Shown one piece after another: positions 53,464 through 63,231 of a stretch of DNA of 64,000 bases. Source of the DNA: Chitinophaga japonensis. Lineage in GTDB: Bacteria > Bacteroidota > Bacteroidia > Chitinophagales > Chitinophagaceae. The stretch covers positions 62,001 through 126,000 of the forward strand of contig NZ_VLLG01000008.1 in assembly GCF_007830125.1 (NCBI RefSeq). Direction: 5' to 3'. The notes beneath the pieces are model-generated. The model ran no database searches. It had not been told where the DNA came from and saw nothing but the letters and a program-made list of their open reading frames with translations. Within the stretch, counting starts at the first letter, position 1. Each line of letters begins with the position of its first letter. Made by a program: the position numbers and the translations under genes.

Positions 53464-54792
53464 ATGACCAACAGGATCGTTTTTTTCTGGGCTTTTGTAG
53501 TAGCATTAGGCGGCTTTCTTTTCGGTTTTGATACGGCCGTTATCTCCGGGGCCGAGCAATCCATCCAGCAATACTGGCAGTTAACCGGGGTACAGCATGG
53601 CCTTACCGTATCTATTGCTTTGATCGGCACCGTGTTTGGCGCGCTCACCGGCAGCATCCCTTCTGATAAGTGGGGCCGCAGGGCCACCCTGGTGCTGGTG
53701 GCGCTGGTGTATCTTTTTTCTGCGCTGGGCACTGCGCTGGCCGGCAACTGGTACCTTTTCCTGGTATGCCGTTTTATCGGCGGCCTGGGTGTAGGCGCTT
53801 CCTCTGTAACTGCGCCCGTGTACATTTCCGAGATATCGCCCGCGCAATACCGGGGGCGTATGGTAGCGCTCTTCCAGTTCAACGTGGTGTTCGGCATCCT
53901 CATTTCCTACCTGTCCAATTATTTAATAGGACAGGGCGGGGAAAATTCCTGGCGGCTGATGCTGGGCATACAGGCCGCGCCGGCGGCCCTGTTCCTGGTG
54001 CTGCTGCGCTGGGTGCCGGAAAGTCCCCGCTGGCTGCTGCTGCACCACAGGAAGGAAGCAGCCGCTGTGGCCACCCTGCAACTGATCAATCCTGCCGGTT
54101 ATGAGGAGGATATGGGCACCATCCGCAGGTCGCAACAGCAGCAGCCTGCAGGCGCGCCCCGGGAAAGCCTGTTTACAGCCCGGTACCGCACGCCGGTAAT
54201 GCTGGCCGTATTGTTTGCCATGTTCAACCAGGTATCCGGCATTAACGCCATTATATACTATGCGCCCCGCATTTTCGAGATGTCCGGCCTGGGCGCCGGC
54301 TCTTCCCTGTTGTCTACTTTGGGCATCGGCATTGTGAATTTCATTTCTACGCTCGCGGCTATACGGTTTATAGACCGGGTAGGCCGGCGCCGCCTGATGA
54401 TGATCGGCACCATCGGGCTGATCGCTACTTTGGGACTGGTAGCCATCTCTTTTTATATGCATACCGGCGGTATTGCGGTCGTATCCTACCTGCTGATCTA
54501 CATTGCCTTCTTTGCCTTTTCACAGGGCGCGGTGATATGGGTGTTCATTGCCGAGATATTTCCCAACCAGGTAAGGGCCCGCGGGCAAACGCTGGGCAGC
54601 TTTACACACTGGATCATGGCGGCGCTGATCGCTTTTATATTTCCTTACCTCGCCAGCCATATAGGAGGCGGGCATATCTTCCTTTTCTTCTGCGGGATGA
54701 TGGTGCTGCAACTGCTGTTCGTATGGCGCTGGATGCCGGAAACCCGGGGGCAAACGCTGGAAGAGATAGAAATGAATATGATCATGCACTAA
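53464..54792 (+). CDS. MFS sugar porter, probably for fructose
   Basis: A 442-residue major facilitator of the sugar porter family in the inner membrane, with twelve helices. Signatures are GGFLFGFDTAVISGAEQ in helix 1, DKWGRR between helices 2 and 3, PESPRWLLL after helix 6 and PETRG near the end. Fructose or a related monosaccharide released by GH32 is the likely cargo, given the fructokinase 11 bp downstream; this matches the BT1758 role in Bacteroides. I chose the ATG at 53464 because MTNRIVFFWAF matches family starts; an ATG at 53395 would add 23 non-conserved residues. Confidence 0.88.
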   Translation: MTNRIVFFWAFVVALGGFLFGFDTAVISGAEQSIQQYWQLTGVQHGLTVSIALIGTVFGALTGSIPSDKWGRRATLVLVALVYLFSALGTALAGNWYLFLVCRFIGGLGVGASSVTAPVYISEISPAQYRGRMVALFQFNVVFGILISYLSNYLIGQGGENSWRLMLGIQAAPAALFLVLLRWVPESPRWLLLHHRKEAAAVATLQLINPAGYEEDMGTIRRSQQQQPAGAPRESLFTARYRTPVMLAVLFAMFNQVSGINAIIYYAPRIFEMSGLGAGSSLLSTLGIGIVNFISTLAAIRFIDRVGRRRLMMIGTIGLIATLGLVAISFYMHTGGIAVVSYLLIYIAFFAFSQGAVIWVFIAEIFPNQVRARGQTLGSFTHWIMAALIAFIFPYLASHIGGGHIFLFFCGMMVLQLLFVWRWMPETRGQTLEEIEMNMIMH

Positions 54793-54803
54793 CTATAAAC
54801 ATT

Positions 54804-55724
54804 ATGAGCAATTATAACATCGTCTGCCTGGGAGAAGTATTGTGGGACATATTACCGGACAGGGAACTGCCGGGCGGGGCGCCTATGAATGTAGCTTATC
54901 ACCTGCAGCAACTGTCGCAGCAGGTAGCCATGGTATCCAGGGTAGGCGCCGATGATCACGGGGAACGCCTGCTGCGGGAAATGGAACGGAAAGGCTTGTC
55001 CACCGCCTGCATCCAGCAGGATAGCGCGCATCCTACCGGCAGGGTTTATGCCCGGATGGACACGCACAACGATATGCAGTATGATATTGTATATGATGTG
55101 GCCTGGGACCATATTGCCTGGCAGGCTTCCCTGGAAAAGCTGCTTGGGTCGGAGGGATTGCAGTACATGGTATACGGCAGCCTGCTGGCCCGCCACCCGG
55201 TATCCCGGGCAGCACTGCAGCAGGCATTGCGGGCCGGTGTGCAGCAGGTGCTGGACATTAACCTGCGTGCGCCCTACTATTCCCGCGATACATTGGAATG
55301 GTTAATGGGCAGTTGCCACCTGCTGAAGCTGAACCTGGCGGAGTTGGAGCTGATCAGCGCCTGGTATGGCAGCCAGGCTTCCCACGAGGCGTGCATCCGC
55401 ATGCTGGCGGACCGCTTTGACATTGATACGGTGCTGGTGACGCTGGGCAGTAAAGGATGCATCGGCTACATACAGGAGCAATTTTACTACCAGCCGGGAC
55501 AGCCGGTAGAAGTAGCGGACACCATCGGCAGTGGCGATGCTTTCCTGGCGGGCTTCCTGGCCTGCCGCATCAATGGCTGCACGCCATCCTACAGCCTGGC
55601 CTACGCCAATGCGCTGGGCGCGCTGGTTGCCTCCCGCCCCGGCGGTTGTCCCGATTACGATCCACTGGAAATTACAGCTATGATAAAAGAAAGGCAGACC
55701 ACGTTACCGGGCTTTGATCAATAA
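54804..55724 (+). CDS. PfkB family carbohydrate kinase, probable fructokinase
   Basis: A 306-residue sugar kinase that would phosphorylate fructose using ATP. The start LGEVLWDILPD and GGAPMNVAYHLQQL match fructokinases of the PfkB family. The C-terminal signature DTIGSGDAFLAGFL holds the catalytic aspartate and anion hole. Its position between the sugar porter (11 bp) and SusC (39 bp) and the GH32 downstream make fructose the best substrate guess; the equivalent Bacteroides gene is BT1757. Start at 54804 gives MSNYNIVCLGE, and the longer frame overlaps the porter gene and is not used. Confidence 0.9.
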   Translation: MSNYNIVCLGEVLWDILPDRELPGGAPMNVAYHLQQLSQQVAMVSRVGADDHGERLLREMERKGLSTACIQQDSAHPTGRVYARMDTHNDMQYDIVYDVAWDHIAWQASLEKLLGSEGLQYMVYGSLLARHPVSRAALQQALRAGVQQVLDINLRAPYYSRDTLEWLMGSCHLLKLNLAELELISAWYGSQASHEACIRMLADRFDIDTVLVTLGSKGCIGYIQEQFYYQPGQPVEVADTIGSGDAFLAGFLACRINGCTPSYSLAYANALGALVASRPGGCPDYDPLEITAMIKERQTTLPGFDQ

Positions 55725-55763
55725 CCCGTGCTGCAGACTGTTATCATTTAAAAACATCCACTT

Positions 55764-58700
55764 ATGAAAAAAATCTCTTCGTACCTCCTGCCTATGCTGC
55801 TTTTTAGTTTCCTGGCCGCCGCGCAACAACGCACCATTACCGGGACGGTCACCAGCCGGCAAAACAGTACGCCCCTGCCGGGCGTTACCGTACAGGCGGG
55901 CAGCAACCATGCCATTACTGATGGCAACGGCCGTTTTACCATACAGGCCGCCACCGGCGATGTGCTTTCCTTTTCCTACATCGGCATGAAGCCGCTCACC
56001 TGGAAGATCGCTGCAGATGATAAGGCGTTGTCCATCGGGATGGAAGAAAACGCCACTGATCTCAACCAGGTGGTCGTAACGGGCTACCAGGCTCAGAAAA
56101 AGGCGGACCTGACCGGGGCCGTGTCCGTTGTAAAGGTGAGCGATATCAAGGATATCCCGCTGGGCAACCCGGTAAAAGCCCTGCAGGGCCGTGTGCCGGG
56201 CGTGTTCGTTACCACGGACGGCAATCCTAACAGCAACGCCACGGTGCGCATACGCGGCATTGGTACGCTGGGCAACAATGACCCGCTGTACGTGATCGAC
56301 GGCATTCCTACCAAAAGAGGATTGCAGGAGCTGAACCAGAACGATATTGAATCCATGCAGGTGCTGAAGGACGCTTCCGCCGCCACCATCTATGGCTCCC
56401 GCGCCGCCAACGGGGTGATCATCATCACCACCAAAAAAGCGAAAAAGGGATACAGCCGTATCAGCGTAGACGCCGCCACTTCCCTGCAGTACTATAATAC
56501 CAAGATCAAAACGCTGAACACGGAGGGCCGGGGCCGCGCTTACTGGCAGGCTGCGGTGAACGACCGAACAGATCCCAACAACAACCAGATATACCAGTAT
56601 GACTGGAACGGGGATTATGATAACCCCGTGCTCAATAGCGTGATCCTGCCGGAATTTATAGACGCCGCGCAAACCATGCGGCCGGCAGACACTTACTGGT
56701 ATGATGAGATTGCGCAAACTTCCCTGCTGCAGAATTATAATATATCGCTGACCAATGGCGGCGAGCGGGGCAACTCCTTTTTTTCCGTAGGGCTGTACCA
56801 TAACAAAGGCATTGTAAGGCAAACCAGCCAGCAGAAGCTCACGGCCCGCTTTAACACGGATTATTCCTTTTTCAAGGGCCGCCTGAAAATAGGCGAGAAC
56901 CTTTCCGCTTCTTACATTAAAGATGCGTTGCTGCCTGCCTCCGATATTCTTTTCACTGCCCTGGTGCAACAGCCCGTAGTGCCGGTGCACACGGTGGACG
57001 GCGGCTGGGGTGGGCCGGCGCCTGGCATGACGGACCGGCATAACCCGGTAAGGCTCATAGCAGACAACCGCCAGAACAAAAGCCATTTTGCGAGGCTGTT
57101 CGGCAATGCCTACGCCGACCTGGAGATCATTCCCGACCTGCATTTCAGGAGCAGCTTTGGTATTGACTACAACGGCACGTACCAGCGTACCCTGCGGAAA
57201 TCCTACACCTCCGGTTTCCTGTCGGACCCCAGCAATTTCTCCCAAACCTCCCAGGAGTACAATGGCAACTGGGTATGGCAGAATACCCTTACCTACAACC
57301 TGGCGCTCCGGAAGCACCGCTTTGATTTCCTGCTGGGTGAGGAACAGATCAAATACATGATGCAGCGCTTTTCCGCCAGCCGGCAGGGGTATGCATTGGA
57401 GAATATTGATTATGCTTACCTGGATGCCGGCTCCTCCAACAAGGATAATGGTGGCAACGGAAGCGGGTATACGTTATTGTCTTATTTCGGGAAGATCAAT
57501 TATGTGTATGACAACCGCTACCTGGCTTCCTTTACCCTGCGCCGCGACGGCTCTTCCCGCTTCGGGGAGGATAACCGTTTCGGCATGTTCCCGGCCTTTT
57601 CCCTGGGGTGGCGCCTCAGCGAGGAAGCTTTCATCAAATCTTCCCTGCCCTTTGTCTCCGACCTGAAGCTGCGCTACGGCTGGGGTAAGAGCGGCAACCA
57701 GGAGATTGCCAACAATGCTACCTACACGCTGTACTCCGCCATTTACGGCATAGATCCTACCTGGGAATTTGACAGCGGCAGCGCCTATGACCTGAACGGC
57801 GCCGGTTCCGGGCAATTGTCCTCCGGCTATACACTGATCCAGCAGGGTAATCCTTCCCTGAAATGGGAAAGCACTATGGAGTCCAATATCGGCCTGGATA
57901 TCGGGCTGTTTGACAACCGCCTTTCCGGCTCCGTGGATTATTTCATCCGCAAAACCTCGGATATCCTGATCAGTCCTGCCTACCTGGCCGTGATCGGGGA
58001 AGGGGGCACCCGTTTTGTAAATGGCGCGGCCATGCAGAACAAGGGCCTGGAAATATTATTGTCCTATAACGGCAACATAGCGCCCGGCCTGGCATTGACC
58101 GTTACCGGCAACCTGGCCACCTACCGCAACCAGGTCACCAGCCTGCCGGCCGAAGTGCTGACCTCCTACCCGGGCAACGGGCAGGACAAGACCATCCTGG
58201 GCCGTTCCATTAACTCCACTTTCGGCTATGTGGCCGACGGCATTTTCCGTTCCCAGAAGGAAGTGGATGAACATGCGGACCAGGTGGGCAAAGGCCTTGG
58301 TCGCATCCGCTTTAAGGACCTGAATGCGGACGGCGTGATCGACGACAAGGACCGCGATTATATCGGCAAGGGGGATCCCGATTTTACCTACGGCCTCAAT
58401 GTATCGCTGGAGTACAAGCATTTTGACCTGACCTTTTTCCTGCAGGGCGTACAAGGCATACAGGTGTACAACACGTTCAAGACCTATACGGATTTTGCTT
58501 CCATCTGGCCCGGCACTAACTGGGGCGAGCGTACACTGGAAGCATGGACGCCGCAAAACCCGGATGCCGGCATACCTGCCCTGACGCTGGTGGACCGCAA
58601 TAACGAGAACAGGACCTCCACCTACTTCCTGGAATCCGGCTCTTACCTGAAGCTGCGGAACCTGCAACTGGGCTACAGCTTCCGGCATTTGTTCGGCAAC

Positions 58701-58847
58701 CGCCTGCAAAATGCCAGGGTATACATCCAGGGTAGTAACCTGCTCACCTTTAAGAGCAGCTCGTTTACCGCCACCGACCCGGAGAATCCTAACAACGCCT
58801 ATCCCATACCGGTGATCGGCACCATAGGACTGAACCTGTCTTTTTAA
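55764..58847 (+). CDS. SusC/RagA family TonB-linked outer membrane protein without STN, fructan locus
   Basis: A 1027-residue transporter. A signal peptide (about 1-20) leads straight into the carboxypeptidase-regulatory-like domain (about 24-100, TITGTVTSRQNSTPLPGV start), the plug with VLKDASAATIYGSRAANGV, and the barrel. Unlike the two other SusC proteins in the window it has no STN domain, in line with control by the HTCS instead of sigma/FecR. With SusD 18 bp downstream it should import fructo-oligosaccharides. BT1763 is the counterpart in the Bacteroides levan locus. Confidence 0.93.
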   Translation: MKKISSYLLPMLLFSFLAAAQQRTITGTVTSRQNSTPLPGVTVQAGSNHAITDGNGRFTIQAATGDVLSFSYIGMKPLTWKIAADDKALSIGMEENATDLNQVVVTGYQAQKKADLTGAVSVVKVSDIKDIPLGNPVKALQGRVPGVFVTTDGNPNSNATVRIRGIGTLGNNDPLYVIDGIPTKRGLQELNQNDIESMQVLKDASAATIYGSRAANGVIIITTKKAKKGYSRISVDAATSLQYYNTKIKTLNTEGRGRAYWQAAVNDRTDPNNNQIYQYDWNGDYDNPVLNSVILPEFIDAAQTMRPADTYWYDEIAQTSLLQNYNISLTNGGERGNSFFSVGLYHNKGIVRQTSQQKLTARFNTDYSFFKGRLKIGENLSASYIKDALLPASDILFTALVQQPVVPVHTVDGGWGGPAPGMTDRHNPVRLIADNRQNKSHFARLFGNAYADLEIIPDLHFRSSFGIDYNGTYQRTLRKSYTSGFLSDPSNFSQTSQEYNGNWVWQNTLTYNLALRKHRFDFLLGEEQIKYMMQRFSASRQGYALENIDYAYLDAGSSNKDNGGNGSGYTLLSYFGKINYVYDNRYLASFTLRRDGSSRFGEDNRFGMFPAFSLGWRLSEEAFIKSSLPFVSDLKLRYGWGKSGNQEIANNATYTLYSAIYGIDPTWEFDSGSAYDLNGAGSGQLSSGYTLIQQGNPSLKWESTMESNIGLDIGLFDNRLSGSVDYFIRKTSDILISPAYLAVIGEGGTRFVNGAAMQNKGLEILLSYNGNIAPGLALTVTGNLATYRNQVTSLPAEVLTSYPGNGQDKTILGRSINSTFGYVADGIFRSQKEVDEHADQVGKGLGRIRFKDLNADGVIDDKDRDYIGKGDPDFTYGLNVSLEYKHFDLTFFLQGVQGIQVYNTFKTYTDFASIWPGTNWGERTLEAWTPQNPDAGIPALTLVDRNNENRTSTYFLESGSYLKLRNLQLGYSFRHLFGNRLQNARVYIQGSNLLTFKSSSFTATDPENPNNAYPIPVIGTIGLNLSF

Positions 58848-58865
58848 AAAGTAAAAATCGAGACA

Positions 58866-60584
58866 ATGCAAAAGCACATTATCTATATAGCACTTTGCTG
58901 CATGCTGCTCAGCGCCTGCAGCAACTTCCTGGACCAGACGCCGCAGGCCGTTATTGCAGGCGACGACCTGAACACGCCGGAGAACGTGGAGAAGATGGTG
59001 ACGGCCGCCTATTCCGCGTTAGGCAATGATCACTATACCGCCCCTTATTCCAGCATGTGGCCCTATGGCAACATCCGGAGCGGGGATGCCTATAAGGGCG
59101 GCGACGGCGCCGGTGATATCAGCGATTTTCATTTTTACGAGACCTTTTCCCTGAACCGGGTGGACAACGGCGCTTCCGACCTGGTATGGTTTCGCCTGTA
59201 CGTATGCATAGGACGGGTGAATGATGCACTGGGCCGCCTGAACGGGATCAGTGAAGATGCCTTCCCCGACAAACAGACCCGGCAGGCGGAAATGCGTTTT
59301 CTGCGGGGGCATTACTACTTCCTGCTGAAGATATTGTTCAAATATGTGCCGTATATCGATGAGACCATTCCCAAGGAAAACTATGACACCATATCCAACC
59401 GGGTGTATACGGATGAGGAGCTTTGGACAAAGATCGCGGACGACTTCCGTTTTGCCGCCGCCCACCTGCCGGGTATGCAGCCGGAAAAAGGCCGCGCCAG
59501 TAAATATGCGGCAAAGGCCTACCTGGCCAAAACGCTGCTGTACCAGGCCTATAAGCAGGACCAGCAAAACGCCGTTACCGGCATAGACGCCGCCCTGCTG
59601 CAGGAAGTAAATACGCTGTGCGATGAGGTGATCAGCTCCGGCGGCTACCAATTGGCCGCAGACTTTGCGGACAACTTCCTTTCGGCCAGGGAAAACGGTC
59701 CTGAATCCGTGTTTGCCATCCAGTATTCCAAAGACGATGGTACGCCTAAAGGGAGGCTGGACTACGGGCATGCGCTGGATTATCCCATGAACCAGGACTA
59801 CGGCTGCTGCGGTTTTCACTCGCCCAGCGCCAACCTGGTGAACGCTTTTAAAACGGATGGCAGCGGCCTTCCCATGTTCAGTACTTTCAACAACACGAAC
59901 ATTACCAACGAAAGCGATTTTCACACCTATACTTTTGATCCGCGTTTAGACCATACCGTAGCCATACCCGGGCATCCGTACAAGTATGATCCCGCGTTCA
60001 TTTACCAGCGCTCCTGGGCGCGTGCGCCGGAAGTGTACGGTGCTTACCTGAGCCTGAAGGAAGCGGTATTACCTGGTGATCCCGCCTTCCAGAAGGTGCC
60101 GCCTTTCATGTCCAGCTCCAAGAACTGGCCCATCATCCGTTTTGCAGATGTGCTGTTGTTCAAGGCCGAAGCGCTGATTGAGCTGGGTCGCCAGAACGAG
60201 GCGCTGCCGCTTATTAACCGTATACGGGAAAGGGCGGCCGCCAGCACAGCCTTGTTGAAGCAGGCAAACGGCGATTATGTTTCCAGTTACAACATCAGCA
60301 CCTACCAGCCCGGCGTTAACTGCACCTGGACACAGGACTTTGCCCGGCAGGCCTTACGCTGGGAGCGCCGCCTGGAATTTGCCATGGAAGGTTACCGCTT
60401 CTTTGACCTGGTGCGCTGGGGCATTGCCGCGGAATACCTCAATGCGTATTTCGCTGTGGAGAAGACCCGCAGCGCTCACCTGGGTGACGCCGTGTTTAAA
60501 AAAGGCAGGGACGAATACCTGCCTGTTCCCCTGAACCAGATTAATTTTAGTAAAGGATTATATCAGCAGAATACAGGCTGGTAA
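58866..60584 (+). CDS. RagB/SusD family surface lipoprotein, fructan locus
   Basis: A 572-residue SusD-like lipoprotein, longer than the other two in the window. The lipobox MLLSAC puts the lipidated cysteine at 18, followed by SNFLDQTPQAVI. FLRGHYYFLLKILFKYVP is the typical helical motif, and IRFADVLLFKAEALIELG with RRLEFAMEGYRFFDLVRWG form the C-terminal signature. It caps the preceding SusC and should bind fructan at the cell surface. It is 18 bp after SusC and 24 bp before GH32. Confidence 0.93.
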   Translation: MQKHIIYIALCCMLLSACSNFLDQTPQAVIAGDDLNTPENVEKMVTAAYSALGNDHYTAPYSSMWPYGNIRSGDAYKGGDGAGDISDFHFYETFSLNRVDNGASDLVWFRLYVCIGRVNDALGRLNGISEDAFPDKQTRQAEMRFLRGHYYFLLKILFKYVPYIDETIPKENYDTISNRVYTDEELWTKIADDFRFAAAHLPGMQPEKGRASKYAAKAYLAKTLLYQAYKQDQQNAVTGIDAALLQEVNTLCDEVISSGGYQLAADFADNFLSARENGPESVFAIQYSKDDGTPKGRLDYGHALDYPMNQDYGCCGFHSPSANLVNAFKTDGSGLPMFSTFNNTNITNESDFHTYTFDPRLDHTVAIPGHPYKYDPAFIYQRSWARAPEVYGAYLSLKEAVLPGDPAFQKVPPFMSSSKNWPIIRFADVLLFKAEALIELGRQNEALPLINRIRERAAASTALLKQANGDYVSSYNISTYQPGVNCTWTQDFARQALRWERRLEFAMEGYRFFDLVRWGIAAEYLNAYFAVEKTRSAHLGDAVFKKGRDEYLPVPLNQINFSKGLYQQNTGW

Positions 60585-60608
60585 GATTTTTAATAAATTC
60601 AGACTATT

Positions 60609-62135
60609 ATGAAGAGAAGCATGTTATCTGTTTTGCTGGCCGGCCTGTGGCCCCTGCTGGTGCAGGCGCAGCAGGAGGCGGTGCCCACCCCGCAGTGGCG
60701 CCCGGTATACCATTTCACGCCTCCGAAGAACTGGACCAATGATCCCAACGGCCTGATCTACCTGGATGGCGTATATCACCTCTATTACCAGCATAACCCC
60801 TATGAGAACAAATGGGGGCATATGAGCTGGGGGCATGCCACCAGCAAAGACCTGTTGCACTGGAAGCACCTCCCGGTAGCCATCCCGGAAATCGTAACAA
60901 AGGATACCACCACCTGGATATTCTCCGGCTCCGCCGTGCTGGACCAGCATAATACCAGCGGCTTTGGAAAGAACGGGAAAGCTCCGCTGGTGGCCATTTA
61001 TACGGCAGACCAGCCCAAGCAGAAAAAGGAGTCGCAGTTCATTGCCTACAGCAATGACGGCGGGCTTACCTACACCAACTATCCCGGCAACCCGGTAGTG
61101 GACCTTAATAAGAAGGACTTCCGCGATCCCAGTGTAATATGGCTGGAAGACCAGCAGCAATGGCTGATGACCGTAGCGCTGCCGGCAGCGCATAAAATAC
61201 AGTTCTATAGCTCCGCCGATCTTAAAGAATGGAAGCTGCTGAGCGAGTTCGGTGACCAGGGCGACACCCGCAAGATATGGGAATGCCCTTCCCTGACGCC
61301 CATTTTCGTGGATGGCGACACCACCCGGAAAAAATGGCTGCTCATGATCTCCTCCGGCAACCCGGATGCTGCCACCGGCATGCAGTATTTTGTTGGTGAT
61401 TTTGACGGTAAAACATTCACCAACGACCATCCGCCGGGGCATAAAATGTTCGTGGATTATGGCCGCACGTTCTACGCCGCTATTCCTTACAATAACCTGC
61501 CGGGCAACCGGCAGACCATGCTGGGCTGGCTTATGCCCTTTGAAACGCCCACCTGGCCCTGGCGGGGGCAGATGTCCATAGCGCGGGACCTGCTTTTGAA
61601 AAGCACCCCGGAAGGCGTGCGCCTGTTCCAGCAACCTTCGGAAGTATTGTATGCGGTCCTGGAAAAACTGCCGGCTGCCCGGAAAATGCAGAAGGAAAAT
61701 GTTACGCTCCGCGGTGAACTGCCGCTTGGCGGAGCAAAGCAGTTCCACAACAATGCCTGGTGGATAGAGGCGGAGCTGACACCCGGTACGGCGGAAACGA
61801 CCGGCTTCAAAATTGCCAGGCAAATGTCCGGCAATAAAGTAGTGGCGGAAACGGTAGTGGGCTATCATTCCCAACGCGGAGAGCTGGTTATTGCGCAGGT
61901 GAAGGACGGAAAGGGGACCGGGGAACCGGAACGTGTGCCTGTAAAGCCGGTGAACGGCAAGCTAAAGCTGCAGGTGCTGCTGGATAAGTCGTCCCTGGAA
62001 GTGTTTGTGAACGGTGGAGAAAAGGTGATCACCACGCTGATATTCCCGGAAAAGGGCGCTACCGGACTGGCTGCCTTTGCGGAGAACGGCGAGGCAAAGC
62101 TGGATAGGCTGAAGGCCTGGGACCTGGGTAAGTAA
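60609..62135 (+). CDS. Glycoside hydrolase family 32 (fructan/inulin/levan hydrolase)
   Basis: A 508-residue exported enzyme that releases fructose from fructans or sucrose. A signal peptide (about 1-20, ending VQAQ) precedes a five-bladed beta-propeller with nucleophile D45 in NWTNDPNG, the RDP motif (R172, D173) and acid/base E225 in the WECPS motif; a C-terminal beta-sandwich fills about 360-505. There is no lipobox, so it is likely periplasmic and exo-acting. It is the only glycosidase of the locus and ends 15 bp before a perfect terminator. It fits a locus that takes up short fructans rather than long levan. Confidence 0.93.
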   Translation: MKRSMLSVLLAGLWPLLVQAQQEAVPTPQWRPVYHFTPPKNWTNDPNGLIYLDGVYHLYYQHNPYENKWGHMSWGHATSKDLLHWKHLPVAIPEIVTKDTTTWIFSGSAVLDQHNTSGFGKNGKAPLVAIYTADQPKQKKESQFIAYSNDGGLTYTNYPGNPVVDLNKKDFRDPSVIWLEDQQQWLMTVALPAAHKIQFYSSADLKEWKLLSEFGDQGDTRKIWECPSLTPIFVDGDTTRKKWLLMISSGNPDAATGMQYFVGDFDGKTFTNDHPPGHKMFVDYGRTFYAAIPYNNLPGNRQTMLGWLMPFETPTWPWRGQMSIARDLLLKSTPEGVRLFQQPSEVLYAVLEKLPAARKMQKENVTLRGELPLGGAKQFHNNAWWIEAELTPGTAETTGFKIARQMSGNKVVAETVVGYHSQRGELVIAQVKDGKGTGEPERVPVKPVNGKLKLQVLLDKSSLEVFVNGGEKVITTLIFPEKGATGLAAFAENGEAKLDRLKAWDLGK

Positions 62136-62150
62136 GCGCAGGCATCAGGC

Positions 62151-62186
62151 AAACGCCTTCAGATCCGGTAGGATCTGAAGGCGTTT
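62151..62186. terminator. Bidirectional terminator between GH32 and the oxidoreductase
   Basis: A perfect 16-bp stem: AAACGCCTTCAGATCC (62151-62166) pairs with GGATCTGAAGGCGTTT (62171-62186) around a GGTA loop. It lies between two convergent genes and can stop transcription on both strands, closing the fructan operon. Confidence 0.85.
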
Positions 62187-62200
62187 ATGCGTAATAGTGG

Positions 62201-63094
62201 TTATGCCCGGGCGCGCAGAGTTTTGATCACGGCAGCCAGGCGTTCATGGCCATAGCCCGCTGTGCGCGCCTTGTTAAAGAGCTGCAGCGTAGCGGTGGGT
62301 ATCTCGGCATTGATGCCGGCTTCCCCCGCCTGCCGGATCAGCAGGTCAAAGGTGGAGGCGCAGATCTCCAGGGAGCTTTCCGGCGCGCCGTAGTTTTCCT
62401 GCCGGATGTCCCTGCTCGTATCCTTCACCATTTCTCCCAGTACGGGCGCAATCTCCGCGATCATGCCGCCCAGTGCATCTACCGGTATGCCTTCTGCTTC
62501 CATAATGCGTGCGCCATGGAAAAATCCCATCATCATCCCGAACATGCTGGAAAGCACGGAGAGGTCCCAGGCCGCTGCCGCTCCCGCCGCTTCTCCCATG
62601 TAGAGCAGGGTGCCTGCCAGCGCTTTTAACAGGGGCTCGCCCTGCCGGTAGGCGTCCGCGGTTCCGGACAGGAAGATAGGAGTATCCGGCCGTCCCATTT
62701 GCGAAGGCGTGGCCAGGATAGCGCCGTCCAGGTAGCTGGCGCCCTTACTGTGCGCCCAGGCGGCGGCATCGCGTGCATCCTGCGGCGTTCCGGTGCTTAG
62801 TTGCACCAGCAGGCGGCCCGCCAGCAGGGCGCTGATAGCGTCCGTTCCCAGCAGGTCATTGGTGGTCCTGTAATCTGTAACGCAAATAATAATGACGGGG
62901 CTGGCCTGTATGGCAGCCGCGAGGTCTGCGGTAAAAACAGCGCCCTGGTTCACCAGCGGCTGCGCTTTTTCCCTGCTTCTGTTCCAGGCGGTAACGGCAT
63001 ACCCCTTGCCAAGCAGCAGCCGGGCCAGCACGGCTCCCATGGCGCCCAGGCCGATCACTGTCACCTGATTCGTTTTATCCATTGTTGTTGTCAT
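62201..63094 (-). CDS. NAD(P)-dependent oxidoreductase, 6-phosphogluconate/imine reductase-like
   Basis: A 297-residue protein of the beta-hydroxyacid dehydrogenase/imine reductase superfamily. VTVIGLGAMGAVLARLL is the Rossmann motif, RSREKAQPL and PVIIICVTDYRTT continue the NADP-binding domain, and the all-helical C-terminal half has WDLSVLSSMFGMMMGFFHG, typical for imine-reductase-type enzymes. The catalytic lysine of hydroxyacid dehydrogenases is replaced in that helix. It diverges from an HxlR-type regulator 158 bp away, which likely controls it. The reaction is unknown. ATG at 63094; the methionine at residue 5 is an alternative start. Confidence 0.85.
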   Translation of the reverse strand: MTTTMDKTNQVTVIGLGAMGAVLARLLLGKGYAVTAWNRSREKAQPLVNQGAVFTADLAAAIQASPVIIICVTDYRTTNDLLGTDAISALLAGRLLVQLSTGTPQDARDAAAWAHSKGASYLDGAILATPSQMGRPDTPIFLSGTADAYRQGEPLLKALAGTLLYMGEAAGAAAAWDLSVLSSMFGMMMGFFHGARIMEAEGIPVDALGGMIAEIAPVLGEMVKDTSRDIRQENYGAPESSLEICASTFDLLIRQAGEAGINAEIPTATLQLFNKARTAGYGHERLAAVIKTLRARA

Positions 63095-63181
63095 GTTGCG
63101 GAGGTTTTTATTGACATTAAAAACTCACTGCAAATTGACGGTTACCGGGAACAGGAACAATACGGGATATTATGTTCGGAT

Positions 63182-63199
63182 AGGGAAAATTTTTTCCCT
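63182..63199. promoter_or_regulatory. Palindrome between the oxidoreductase and HxlR genes
   Basis: AGGGAAAATTTTTTCCCT is a perfect 8-2-8 inverted repeat in the divergent region. Its position between two start codons and next to an HxlR gene makes it a candidate binding site of that regulator. TAAATTTG (63224-63231), a perfect TAnnTTTG, follows and may be the HxlR promoter. Confidence 0.5.
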
Positions 63200-63223
63200 G
63201 TGTCACAAAACGGGACCTATGGT

Positions 63224-63231
63224 TAAATTTG
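63224..63231 (+). promoter_or_regulatory. Candidate -7 promoter element of the HxlR gene
   Basis: TAAATTTG matches TAnnTTTG and ends 21 nt before the ATG at 63253. The candidate operator (63182-63199) ends 24 bp upstream. No TTTG was found at the -33 position, so the match is partial evidence. Confidence 0.35.

Noticed and set aside
55704..57317. 537-codon open frame antisense to the SusC gene of the fructan locus
   Set aside because: Shadow of the SusC gene; contains no motif and would overlap the fructokinase end.
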